A stretch of DNA of 64,000 bases from CAIWHR01 sp963843595. Its GTDB lineage: Bacteria > Pseudomonadota > Gammaproteobacteria > Burkholderiales > Casimicrobiaceae. Made by a program: the position numbers and the translations under genes. The notes under the pieces were generated by a model. It saw nothing but the letters and a program-made list of their open reading frames with translations. It made no database searches and was not told the origin of the DNA. Shown here in pieces: positions 49,839 to 58,206 of the stretch (position 1 is its first letter; every line of letters begins with the position of its first letter). The stretch spans positions 124,001-188,000 of the forward strand of contig CAWJLG010000017.1 in NCBI GenBank assembly GCA_963843595.1. Reading direction: 5' to 3'.

Positions 49839-50454
49839 GTGACCATCGACGCCGCGACGCAAGCCCTGCTCGATCTGGTCGAAGCCGATCGCGAACAGAA
49901 ATGCGCGGCGATCCTCGACGAGGCGAAAGCGCGGGCGAGCGCGTTGCTGGCGCAGGCCCATGCCGATGCGCGGGCGCGGATGCGCGACGCCTTCGACGAG
50001 GAGCGCGAGCGGATGGCCGGGCGCATCGCCGCCGCGCAGGCGATGCTCGCGACCAAGCGGCGCCTCGCCCAGCAGCAGCGGGCCGCCGCGCTGCTCGCCG
50101 CGGGCTGGCAGCGGCTGCCGCAGGCGCTCGTCGACGCGTGGCGCGAGCCCGCGGCGCGCAAGGCCTGGGTAGAGCGGGTGGCGGCCGAGGCGCGCGCGCT
50201 GCTGCCGGGCGGCACCTGGCGGATCGTCCACGCGCCGGACTGGCCGGCGGCGGAGCGCGAAGTGTTCGCGGCGGAGCTCTCGGCCACGCCTGTCGACGCC
50301 GGAGCTCGTCGCCGATCCGCGCGTGCGCGCCGGCCTCAAGATCGCAGCCGGAGGCAACGTGATCGACGGCACGCACGACGGGCTGCTCGCGGACCGCAGC
50401 GAGATCGGCTCGCTGCTGCTGCGCGAGCTCGAAGCCAGGGAGACCGCAACGTGA
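49839..50454 (+). pseudogene. ntpE: V/A-ATPase subunit E, one frame change
   Basis: From a GTG at 49839 (MTIDAATQALLDLVEADREQ), the N-terminal coiled coil EAKARASALLAQAHADARARM is followed by the globular part LLPGGTWRIVHAPDWPAAE. The frame is lost near 50298-50302 (GCC-G-GAGCTC, one extra base). The C-terminus LVADPRVRAGLKIAAGG, NVIDGTHDGLLADR and IGSLLLRELEA continues in the next frame and stops at 50452-50454, overlapping the GTG of subunit A. Peripheral-stalk subunit. Confidence 0.8.
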
Positions 50455-52220
50455 CGCGGGCAACGATCCGCTGGATCAGCGGTCCCGTGCTGCGCGCGGT
50501 CGCGGAGGGGTCGTTCGCGCTGCGGGAAGCCGTGCACGTCGGGCCGCAGGCGCTGCTCGGCGAGGTCGTGCGCATCGACCACGACGAGATCGTCGTCCAG
50601 GTCTACGAGGACACGACCGGGCTCAGGCCGGGCATTGCCGTCACGGGCTCCGGGCTGCCGCTCGCGATACCGCTGGGGCCGGGGCTGCTCGGCAACATCT
50701 TCGACGGGCTGCTGCGGCCGCTGTCCGGCGCGCACACCGCGTTCGTGCAGGCGGGAATGCGCCGCGCCGCGCCGGCGACGTTCACGTTCATGCCGCGCGT
50801 GCAGGCCGGCGACACGCTCGCCGCCGGTGCCATCCTCGGCGAGGCGCAGGGTGCGACGGGGCGCGCGCAGGCCGTGCTCGCGCCGCCCGACGTCGCCGGC
50901 GTCGTGACCCACGTCGTTCCTGCGGGCGGTTATCGCGAGGACGAGACCGTGTGCACGGTGCGCACCGACGACGGCGGCGACGCGCGAGCTCGCGATGCGG
51001 CACGACTGGCCGGTGCGCGTCCCGCGCCCCGTCCTGCGGCGGCTGCCGACCGTCGCGCCGCTCGTGACCGGGCAGCGGATCGTCGACTGCCTGTTCCCGG
51101 TCGCGCGAGGGCGGCAAGGCGGCGGTGCCCGGCGGCTTCGGCACCGGCAAGACGGTGCTGCTCGAAGCGCTGGCCAAGGGCTGCAGCGCCGACGTGATCG
51201 TCTACCTCGGCTGCGGCGAGCGCGGCAACGAGATGGCCGGTGTGCTCGAGGAATTTCCGCTGCTGACCGACCCGAAGTCGGGCCGCCCGCTGATGGAGCG
51301 CACGGTGATCATCGCCAACACGTCGAACATGCCGGTTGCGGCGCGCGAAGCGTCGATCTACTCGGCGATCACCGTCGCCGAGTATTTTCGCGACCAGGGG
51401 CTCGCCGTCGCGCTGATGGCCGACTCGACGCAGCCGCTGGGCCGAGGCGTTGCGCGAAGTTTCCGGCCGTTTCGGCGAGCTTCCCGGCGAAGGCGGCTAT
51501 CCCGCGTACCTGTCGTCGCGCATCGCCGATTTCTATGAGCGCGCAGCGATCGTCGAGACGCTCGGGGGCGGCACCGGGTCGGTGACCGTCATCGGCGCCA
51601 TCAGCCCCCCGTCCGGCGACTTTTCCGAGCCGGTCACGAGCCACACGAAGCGCTACGTGAAGGCGTTCTGGGCACTCGACGTCAAGCGCGCGCAGGCGCG
51701 GTTCTACCCGGCGATCCACCCGCTGCAGTCGTACGCCGAGGGCGTCGAGACCTTCGCGCCGTGGTGGACCGAGCAGGGCAACAGCCAGTGGATCCCGCTG
51801 CGCCGGCGGTTCCTGACGCTGCTCGACGACGAGGCGCGGCTCGAGCGGATGGCGCGGATCATCGGCAAGGACGCGCTGCCCGTGCGCCAGCAACTGACGC
51901 TGCTCACCGCCGAGCTCGTCAACGAGGCGTTCCTGCGGCAGTCGGCGTTCTCGGCGATCGACCACGTCTGCAGTCCCGCGCGGCAGAGCGCGATGATGCG
52001 ACTCCTCGGGCGCTTCATCGATCTCGCGGAAGCGGCATTGGCCGCCGAGGTCCATCCGGACACGATTGCGCGAATGCATTGCATGCGGCCGCTGCAGCGG
52101 ATGGGCGAGGACATCGGCGACGACGAGCTTCCGCGTTTCGCGGCGTTGCAGGCGGAGATGGAACGCGAGTTCGCCGAATTGACCCACAAGAGCGAGGAGA
52201 GCGATGCGGCTCACGGTTGA
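50451..52220 (+). pseudogene. ntpA: V/A-ATPase catalytic subunit A, three frame changes
   Basis: GTG 50451 starts ATIRWISGPVLRAVAEG, the usual A-subunit N-terminus. The P-loop VPGGFGTGKTVLLEALAKG, GCGERGNEMAGVLEEFP and NTSNMPVAAREASIYSAITVAEYFRDQG are intact. So are ALREVSGRFGELPGEGGYPAYLSSRIADFYERA (in part) and GSVTVIGAISPPSGDFSEPVT. The pieces lie in successive frames because of one extra base near 50983-50987, 51104-51107 and 51431. Corrected length is about 588 residues. The gene ends inside the start of subunit B (overlap 17 bp). Motif conservation across the breaks argues that the underlying gene is functional. Confidence 0.85.
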
Positions 52221-53580
52221 AGGCGCCGCCACCCGGCTCGAGGGTCCGCTCCTGTTTCTCCGGCGCACGCTGGACGTCGGCCTGCAGGACGCCGTCGAGG
52301 TGCGCGGCGTCGACGGACGAACGCGGCTGGGGCGGGTCGCTGCGATCGACCACGACGTGATGACGATCGAGGTTCTCGAGTCGACGTCCGGCCTGAACCT
52401 CGCCGACACCGTGGTCCGCTTCTTCGGCGAGCCGCTGTCGTTCAGCCTGTCGCCGTCGATCCTGGGCCGCGTGTTCAACGGCGTCGGCCAGGTCATCGAC
52501 GGCGGGCCGCCGATCGCGGCGCGCACGAGCTACCCGATCGACGGGCTGCCGATCAACCCCGTCGCACGCGCCGGCCCGCGCGACTTCATCGAGACCGGCG
52601 TCACGACACTCGACCTGATGAACAGCCTCGTGCGCGGCCAGAAGCTGCCGCTGTTCTCCGGCGGCGGACTGCCGCACGACCGGCTCGCGGTCGAGATTGC
52701 CGGCCACGCGCGGCTGCGCCGGGGCAAGGTCGGCGATTTCGCGATCGTCTTTGCCGGAATCGGCGTTCCCTACGACAGCGCCGAGTTCTTCCGGCGCAGC
52801 CTCGAGCAGGGGGGCGCGCTGGAGCGCACCGCGCTGTTCCTGAACCTCGCCTCCGACTCGTCGACGCAGCGTCTGTTGACGCCGCGGTTCGCGCTGACCG
52901 CCGCCGAGTACCTGGCATTCGTCGAGGGCAAGCACGTGCTCGCGATCCTCACCGACATGACCAACTACGCGGAGGCGCTGCGCGAGGTGTCGTCGTCGAA
53001 GGGCGAGATCCCGAGCCGCAAGGGATTTCCCGGCTACATGTACTCGGATCTCGCCACGCTGTTCGAGCGCGCCGGCTGCATCCGCGGCGCCACCGGCACG
53101 CTGACGCAACTCTCCATCCTGACGATGCCGGCCGACGACATCGGCCACCCGATCCCCGATCTCACCGGCTACATCACCGAGGGCCAGATCGTGCTGTCGC
53201 GCGACCTCGACCGTCGCGGCATCTATCCGCCGGTCAACGTGCTGCCCTCGCTCTCGCGGCTGATGAAGGACGGCACCGGCGGCGAGTACACCCACCCCGA
53301 TCATCCGGCGCTGTCCTCGCAGCTCTACGCGGCGTACGCCCGCGCCGTCCAGGCGCGCGTGCTCGCGAGCGTGGTCGGCGAGGAAGGGCTCGCCGACACC
53401 GACCGGCGTTATCTCGCGTTCGGGACCGCGTTCGAGCAGACGCTGGTCAACCAGTCGACGGCGCGAACGCTGGAGCAAAGCATGGACGTCGGCTGGAAGC
53501 TGCTTGCGGGCCTGCCGCGCTCCGAGCTGACGCGGCTCTCGGACGCGCAGATCGCCGCGCATTTGGGGTCAGATACGTAA
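52204..53580 (+). CDS. ntpB: V/A-ATPase regulatory subunit B
   Basis: 458 residues, uninterrupted. Typical features: VRFFGEPLSFSLSPSILGRVFNGVGQVIDGGP, IETGVTTLDLMNSLVRGQKLPLFSGGGLPHD (degenerate P-loop, each shown by its core), SDSSTQRLLTPRFALTAAEYLAF, DMTNYAEALREVSSSKGEIP and the SLSRLMKDG motif. The last residues, LGSDT, and the TAA stop are encoded by the left arm of an inverted repeat that begins at 53563, so the natural C-terminus may have been replaced by that insertion. Confidence 0.93.
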   Translation: MRLTVEGAATRLEGPLLFLRRTLDVGLQDAVEVRGVDGRTRLGRVAAIDHDVMTIEVLESTSGLNLADTVVRFFGEPLSFSLSPSILGRVFNGVGQVIDGGPPIAARTSYPIDGLPINPVARAGPRDFIETGVTTLDLMNSLVRGQKLPLFSGGGLPHDRLAVEIAGHARLRRGKVGDFAIVFAGIGVPYDSAEFFRRSLEQGGALERTALFLNLASDSSTQRLLTPRFALTAAEYLAFVEGKHVLAILTDMTNYAEALREVSSSKGEIPSRKGFPGYMYSDLATLFERAGCIRGATGTLTQLSILTMPADDIGHPIPDLTGYITEGQIVLSRDLDRRGIYPPVNVLPSLSRLMKDGTGGEYTHPDHPALSSQLYAAYARAVQARVLASVVGEEGLADTDRRYLAFGTAFEQTLVNQSTARTLEQSMDVGWKLLAGLPRSELTRLSDAQIAAHLGSDT

Positions 53581-53641
53581 TTTCCGAGAGAGATCGATGA
53601 TCGCCATTGCAATCGCGCGGAAATTACGTATCTGACCCCAA
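53563..53641. repeat. Perfect 24-bp inverted repeat, REP/MITE-like
   Basis: The left arm 53563-53586 (begins TTGGGGTCAGATACGTAA) and right arm 53618-53641 are exact reverse complements, separated by a 31-bp loop. No T tract follows, so it is not a standard terminator. GGGGTCAGA-type sequences recur in intergenic regions of many proteobacteria, which suggests a small mobile or REP-like element. It occupies the junction between ATPase subunits B and D and supplies the stop codon of B. Confidence 0.85.
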
Positions 53642-53652
53642 CCGACAGCCAA

Positions 53653-54249
53653 ATGACCGACGTCACCCCCACCCGCAGCGTCGTCCTCGAGCAGAAGGAC
53701 GAGCGGCGGGCCATGCACGAGGGCTACGTCTTTCTCGACGAGAAGTGCCTGCTGCTCGCCGGCGAGATGCTGCGCGAGCTCGCCCACTACACGGCACTGC
53801 AGCGCGAATTCCTGGCCGCGTGGGACGCGGCCGTCGCCGCGCTGCAGGCCGCCGTCGCCCGGCACGGGCTCGAAGGGCTGCAGGTGTATCCGCCGGCCGA
53901 CCTTGCCGACGCACGCGTGCAGCGCACGCCGCGCGCGCTGATGGGGGTGCGATTGCAGGACGCCGAACTCGTCGCGAGTGCCGCCCCGGGCCCGGCCGCG
54001 ATCGACCGCTCGCCCGAGGGGGAGGCCTGCCGCCGTGCGTTCCGCGCGCTGCTCGGACGGACCGCGCCGCTGGCGGCCGTCGCCGGCAACCTCGAGCGGC
54101 TGCAACTCGAATACCGGCGTGCCGTCCGCCGTGCGCGGGCCCTGCAGGACGTCCTGCTGCCCGAGCTCGACCGCAGCATCGGCGAGATCGAGACGCGGCT
54201 CGAGGAGCTCGAGCAGGAGGACGCAATCTGGATGCGGGCCGGCGCGTGA
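53653..54249 (+). CDS. ntpD: V/A-ATPase central-stalk subunit D
   Basis: 198 residues, uninterrupted. N-terminal helix with EQKDERRAMHEGYVFLDEKCLLLAGEMLREL and C-terminal helix RRAVRRARALQDVLLPELDRSIGEIETRLEELEQED (shown by ends), the antiparallel coiled coil that rotates inside the A3B3 hexamer. It follows subunit B after the inverted repeat, last gene of the ATPase operon. Confidence 0.88.
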   Translation: MTDVTPTRSVVLEQKDERRAMHEGYVFLDEKCLLLAGEMLRELAHYTALQREFLAAWDAAVAALQAAVARHGLEGLQVYPPADLADARVQRTPRALMGVRLQDAELVASAAPGPAAIDRSPEGEACRRAFRALLGRTAPLAAVAGNLERLQLEYRRAVRRARALQDVLLPELDRSIGEIETRLEELEQEDAIWMRAGA

Positions 54250-54289
54250 GTGGGCCACGCGTGCGAGGCGCCGGTTAGAATGGCCATCC

Positions 54290-54916
54290 ATGGAAGTCCG
54301 CAAATCCCTGCTCACGCCCTATTCGCGGGAGCGCATGTTCGACCTCATCGAGCAGGCAGAGAACTATCCCCGGTTCCTGCCGTGGTGTCCGGCCGTGACG
54401 ATCGTCGAGCGCAACGACGACCACGTCGTGGCGACGATCCACGTCGACTTCAAGGGTGTGCGCTTCCACTTCACGACCGACAACCCCAAGCGCCGGCCCG
54501 AGTGGCTGGCGTTCCGCCTCGCGCGCGGGCCGTTCCGCCATTTCGACGGCGAATGGCATCTCGCCGCGCTGGGCGATGCCGGCTGCCGGATCGAGTTCGT
54601 GCTTCGCTGGGAATTCGACAGCACGATGATGCGCAAGCTCGCCGGTCCCGTCTTCGAACGCATTGCCGACACGCTGGTCGACAAGCTCGCGGCGCAGGCC
54701 GACGCTTTCTACGGTGGCGCCGCGGCGGAAGTGGCGCCGGTCACCGCCCCGCTTGGTCCGATCGCGCCGGGGGTCGCGGCCGCGGCGTCACCCGTCCCGC
54801 CCAACGGCAGCCCGGCCGTACCGCCCGAAACGCCTGCCCCGGCAGCTGCGCCGGGCGCCGCGGCGTCGCCGACCGGTCCCGTCACTTCACCTCCTGGAGC
54901 CAATCCCGATGTCTGA
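54290..54916 (+). CDS. RatA-type SRPBCC (polyketide cyclase/START-like) protein with Pro/Ala tail
   Basis: 208 residues. Residues 1-145 are the RatA/COQ10-like domain: MEVRKSLLTPYSRERMFDLIEQAENYPRFLPWC in part, then WEFDSTMMRKLAGPVFERIADTLVDKL. The remaining 60 residues are an Ala/Pro/Gly-rich tail absent from typical members. The fold binds hydrophobic ligands such as quinone or lipid; RatA has also been called a ribosome-association toxin. The stop overlaps the next gene. Confidence 0.82.
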   Translation: MEVRKSLLTPYSRERMFDLIEQAENYPRFLPWCPAVTIVERNDDHVVATIHVDFKGVRFHFTTDNPKRRPEWLAFRLARGPFRHFDGEWHLAALGDAGCRIEFVLRWEFDSTMMRKLAGPVFERIADTLVDKLAAQADAFYGGAAAEVAPVTAPLGPIAPGVAAAASPVPPNGSPAVPPETPAPAAAPGAAASPTGPVTSPPGANPDV

Positions 54917-55394
54917 TTCGCAGAAACTCGACGCGTTGCGCGGCACCAAGCTCGTCAGCGAACTCAACGAGTCGCAGATCGAGGTCCTCGCCGACCTGGT
55001 CGTGCAGCACGACCTGAAGCAGGGCGAGGTGCTCGTGCGCGAGGGCACGTCGGACAATCACCTGTTCGTCGTGCTGAACGGCGTCATCGGTCTGGTCAAG
55101 AACGCCGGTACGCCGGACGCGGTCACGCTCAACACGCTGTCGGCCGGCGAGTTCGTCAGCGAGCTCTCCTTCCTCGACGGCTCCGAGCGCTACGCGTCGG
55201 TCGTCGCGCTCGGCGAAGTGCGGGTGCTCGCGCTCGAGCGCGAAAAGCTCGAAGGGTTGCTCGACACCCACCCGCACATCGTCTATCGCGTGATGCGCGC
55301 GATCATCCGGTTCGTCCATCAGGTCCAGCGGCGCCTGTCGATGCAGCAGGTCGAGCTGTCGAACTACATCTACAAGCAGCACGGGCGTTACTGA
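54909..55394 (+). CDS. Stand-alone cyclic-nucleotide-binding domain protein
   Basis: 161 residues. A cNMP-binding domain (VQHDLKQGEVLVREGTSDNHLFVVLNGVIGLVK in part; LSAGEFVSELSFLDGSERYASVVALGEV) fills the protein, ending in the helix VYRVMRAIIRFVHQVQRRLSMQQVEL. There is no helix-turn-helix, so it is not a CRP/FNR transcription factor. The phosphate-binding cassette has GEFVSELSFLDGSERYAS, where the usual Arg-(S/T)-A is altered, so ligand binding is uncertain. It overlaps the RatA-like gene by 8 bp. Confidence 0.85.
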   Translation: MSDSQKLDALRGTKLVSELNESQIEVLADLVVQHDLKQGEVLVREGTSDNHLFVVLNGVIGLVKNAGTPDAVTLNTLSAGEFVSELSFLDGSERYASVVALGEVRVLALEREKLEGLLDTHPHIVYRVMRAIIRFVHQVQRRLSMQQVELSNYIYKQHGRY

Positions 55395-55448
55395 ACGCCG
55401 CGAGCAATCAGGAAGGTGAGACGGCGCCGGGAAAGAAAGGAAGCCTTG

Positions 55449-56228
55449 ATGTCACTCGTATTGACGGAGATTCGCGGATACCTCGGCATCATCACGTTGA
55501 ACCACGAGAGCAAGCGTAACGCGCTGTCGAAAGCGTTGGTCGATGAGATTGCAGCGGCGCTCGCCGACTTCAAGTCGCAAAAGATGCGGGTCGCGATACT
55601 GCGTGCGCCTCCGGGCGCCAAGGTGTGGTCGGCCGGTCACAATGTCGACGAGCTCCCGGAGTCGCGCCGCGATCCGCTCGGATGGGACGACCCGCTGCGC
55701 TACCTGATTCGCGAAATCGAGGTGTTCCCCGCCCCTGTCATTGCCATGGTCGAGGGCGGCGTCTGGGGCGGCGCTTGCGAAACCGCCTTCGCCTGCGACC
55801 TCATCGTTGCGGCGCCCAACGCGACCTTCGCCATCACGCCCGCGCGGCTGGGCGTGCCGTACAACATCGCGGGCATGCTGACGTTCCTCAACGCCTCGAG
55901 CCTGCGGATCGGCAAGGAAATGGCGTTCACCGCGAAGCCGATCTCGGCGGAACGGGCCGAACGCCTCGGCATGATCAACTACGTCGTCCCCAATGAGGAT
56001 CTGGAGCGGTTCACGGTGGCGCTGGCGGAGGACATCGCGGCCAACGCGCCGTTGAGCGTTGCCGTGATGAAGGAGCAGCTGCGGATTCTGGCGGGCGCGC
56101 ATCCGATGTCGCCGCAAGGTTTCGAACGCGTGCAGGGCCTGCGCCGCCTGGTGTACGACAGCGACGACTACCAGGAGGGCATCCGCGCGTTCAAGGAGAA
56201 GCGCAAGCCGCAGTTCCGGGGCGAGTGA
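55449..56228 (+). CDS. scpB: Methylmalonyl-CoA decarboxylase ScpB (crotonase family)
   Basis: 259 residues from ATG 55449 (AGGAAG upstream). Close to E. coli ScpB/YgfG along its whole length: LNHESKRNALSKALVDEI, ILRAPPGAKVWSAGHNVDELP, DPLGWDDPLRYLIREI, MVEGGVWGGACE, ITPARLGVPYNIAG and the C-terminus VYDSDDYQEGIRAFKEKRKP. It converts methylmalonyl-CoA to propionyl-CoA. No mutase or propionyl-CoA:succinate CoA transferase gene is adjacent. Confidence 0.85.
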   Translation: MSLVLTEIRGYLGIITLNHESKRNALSKALVDEIAAALADFKSQKMRVAILRAPPGAKVWSAGHNVDELPESRRDPLGWDDPLRYLIREIEVFPAPVIAMVEGGVWGGACETAFACDLIVAAPNATFAITPARLGVPYNIAGMLTFLNASSLRIGKEMAFTAKPISAERAERLGMINYVVPNEDLERFTVALAEDIAANAPLSVAVMKEQLRILAGAHPMSPQGFERVQGLRRLVYDSDDYQEGIRAFKEKRKPQFRGE

Positions 56229-56297
56229 GAGCGGCGCTTGAGCAGTTCATCGCTCGGCCCGTTGCCGAGCCCGTCTGCGCCGGAACCTGCGCGATCG

Positions 56298-57374
56298 CTA
56301 CGCCTTCTCGGTGCCGCCGATGGCGTCGAGTCCGACGATGGATCCGGCCGCGTCGGCCTTGTAGCCCGCGAGCGAACGCGTGATCTGGACGAACGCCCGG
56401 CTTCGCAGCGCTCGAATCAGATTCGCGACCGCGGCCGTCTCCACGGCTTTCGCGCGAACCGCGAGAAAATAGCGCTCCCGAACCAGCGGGACGAAGGCGA
56501 GCCGATACTCCGCGGCCGCGGCACGCAGGCCGAATCCCGCGTCGGCGCCCCCCGACGCGACCGTCGCGGCAACGGCCAGGTGCGTGAACTCCTCGTTGCC
56601 GTAACCGGCGAGATCGGCCGGGACCATGCCTTCATGGGCGATCATCTGATCGATCAGCAGCCGAGTGCCCGAGCCACGCTGGCGATTGATGAAGCGCAAT
56701 CCCTGGCCGGCAATGTCGCGGAAGGTCTTCACGTGCGCCGGATTCCCGTGCGGAAGCAGCAGTCCCTGGTCGCGATCGACGAACCGTATCAGCCGGTCGC
56801 GGCGCGCCTGCAGTCCGCGCAGGAAAAGCGCGCGGTTCCAGTCGGGTCTGCCGGCGATCGGAACGTGGAAGCCTGCGATATCCGCCCGGCCCTCGGCAAA
56901 CTCCTTCAGCGCGTTCAGGCTGCCCATGAACGAGAGTTCGAGCCCGACCCCGGACCCGGCCGGGAGCGCATTCGGCAACGCGGCCAGCGCCAGGTCGTGA
57001 CTTGCGGCGACGCGCAGCCGATGCGCGGCCGCGCCCGCTTCCTTCCGTGGCGCCGGGCCGATTTCGACGCCGAGCCGCGGCAGGACATGCGCCAGCCGCC
57101 GGGCGGCCGCCTTGTCCGCGGCGAGCAGCCGTTCGCCGGACGGGGTCAGACTCGCACCGCGGCCGCGCTCGAGGAGCACCAGCGGCTCTCCCAGCTTGCG
57201 ATCGTAGTCGCGCAGCAATCCCCACGCCGACCGGTACGAAATCCCGCAGTCCACCACGGCTGACGCGAGCGACGCCTTGGCCGCGATGGTCCGGAGCAGC
57301 GGCAGGAGCCGCGCGTCCAGCGCCTCGATCGAATCGCCTTCCAGGTTCCAGATCAGTGCCGGTACGATCCTCAT
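56298..57374 (-). CDS. ModE/LysR-like HTH regulator with periplasmic-binding-like sensor domain (TupR-type)
   Basis: 358 residues. Residues 1-110 form a ModE-like winged helix (LLRTIAAKASLASAVVDCGISYRSAWGLLRDYDRKLG in part; VLLERGRGASLTPSGERLL). The remainder is a PBP-like domain (LRVAASHDLALAALPN, FRDIAGQGLRFINRQRGSGTRLLIDQMI, GADAGFGLRAAAAEY) of the type that binds oxyanions. It is divergent from the tungstate transporter genes, with a 127-bp gap that contains palindromes, so it is probably their regulator, sensing tungstate or molybdate. Confidence 0.85.
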   Translation of the reverse strand: MRIVPALIWNLEGDSIEALDARLLPLLRTIAAKASLASAVVDCGISYRSAWGLLRDYDRKLGEPLVLLERGRGASLTPSGERLLAADKAAARRLAHVLPRLGVEIGPAPRKEAGAAAHRLRVAASHDLALAALPNALPAGSGVGLELSFMGSLNALKEFAEGRADIAGFHVPIAGRPDWNRALFLRGLQARRDRLIRFVDRDQGLLLPHGNPAHVKTFRDIAGQGLRFINRQRGSGTRLLIDQMIAHEGMVPADLAGYGNEEFTHLAVAATVASGGADAGFGLRAAAAEYRLAFVPLVRERYFLAVRAKAVETAAVANLIRALRSRAFVQITRSLAGYKADAAGSIVGLDAIGGTEKA

Positions 57375-57375
57375 T

Positions 57376-57467
57376 ATGCAATCCTGCGCATGTTTTGAGT
57401 CGGGAAGGTTTTCGCTATGATGCAACGCTATTGCAACTCTGGCAGACAACAATGCACCTGTTTGCAT
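57376..57467. promoter_or_regulatory. Candidate operators with TGCA palindromes in the tup control region
   Basis: Three short inverted repeats lie in the gap between the regulator and tupB: ATGC-N8-GCAT (57376-57391), TGCAA-CGCTA-TTGCA (57421-57435) and ATGCA-N6-TGCAT (57452-57467). Shared TGCA half sites and the location between divergent genes make them candidates for binding of the divergently encoded regulator. No experimental consensus is known to me for this protein. Confidence 0.4.
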
Positions 57468-57501
57468 ATTACATGCGGCCGCCGAGGCTGCGAACCCTTC
57501 C

Positions 57502-58206
57502 GTGAACAGCCTTGCCGAAGCGACCGGACAAGCCTTCGCGCTCGTCGCGGCCGCCGACCCGAAGCTCGTCGACATCGTGCTGCTGAGCCTGCGCATCAGC
57601 GTCTCCGCGGTGTTGATCGGCTGCGTGATCGGCCTCCCCATCGGGGCCGCGATCGCCGTGAACGAATTTCGAGGCAGGCGCGCGTTGATCGTGACCCTCA
57701 ACGCGTTGATGGGGCTGCCCTCCGTCGTGGTCGGGCTCGTTGTCTACCTGCTGCTGTCGCGCGCCGGGCCTCTCGGATCCTGGGGCATCCTGTTTACGCC
57801 GACGGCGATGGTGATCGCGCAGACGATCCTCATCACGCCGACGCTCGCCGCGCTCTCGCGCCAGGTCGTCGGCGATGCGTGGCATGAGTACCGCGAGCAG
57901 CTTCGCTCGCTGGGCGAAACGAAGCTCGGCGCCGCGCCGACGCTGCTCTGGGACCTGCGCTTCTCCCTCATGACGATCGTGCTCGCCGGGTTCGGACGCG
58001 CCGCGTCGGAGGTGGGCGCGGTCATGATCGTCGGCGGCAATATCGACGGCGTGACCCGGGTCATGACCACGGCAATCGCGCTGGAGACCAGCAAGGGGGA
58101 TCTGCCGCTGGCCCTCGGCCTGGGGTTCATCCTGCTGTCCATCGTTCTCGCCCTCAATGCCGGCGCCTATGTCGTCAAGGAGACGGCGCAGCGGCGATAC
58201 GGATGA
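57502..58206 (+). CDS. tupB: Tungstate-type ABC transporter permease TupB
   Basis: 234 residues from a GTG at 57502. Five or six membrane helices and the permease loop EYREQLRSLGETKLGAAPTLLWDLRF. ASEVGAVMIVGGNIDGVTRVMTTAIALETSKGD (shown in part) is characteristic of the TupB/molybdate-tungstate-like branch. Start of the tupBCA operon; the stop overlaps the ATG of tupC (ATGA). Confidence 0.9.
   Translation: MNSLAEATGQAFALVAAADPKLVDIVLLSLRISVSAVLIGCVIGLPIGAAIAVNEFRGRRALIVTLNALMGLPSVVVGLVVYLLLSRAGPLGSWGILFTPTAMVIAQTILITPTLAALSRQVVGDAWHEYREQLRSLGETKLGAAPTLLWDLRFSLMTIVLAGFGRAASEVGAVMIVGGNIDGVTRVMTTAIALETSKGDLPLALGLGFILLSIVLALNAGAYVVKETAQRRYG

Noticed and set aside
57141..57155. GGGGTCAGA copy inside the ModE-like regulator gene
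   Set aside because: Matches only the first nine bases of the 53.56-kb repeat and lies in coding sequence with no inverted partner.
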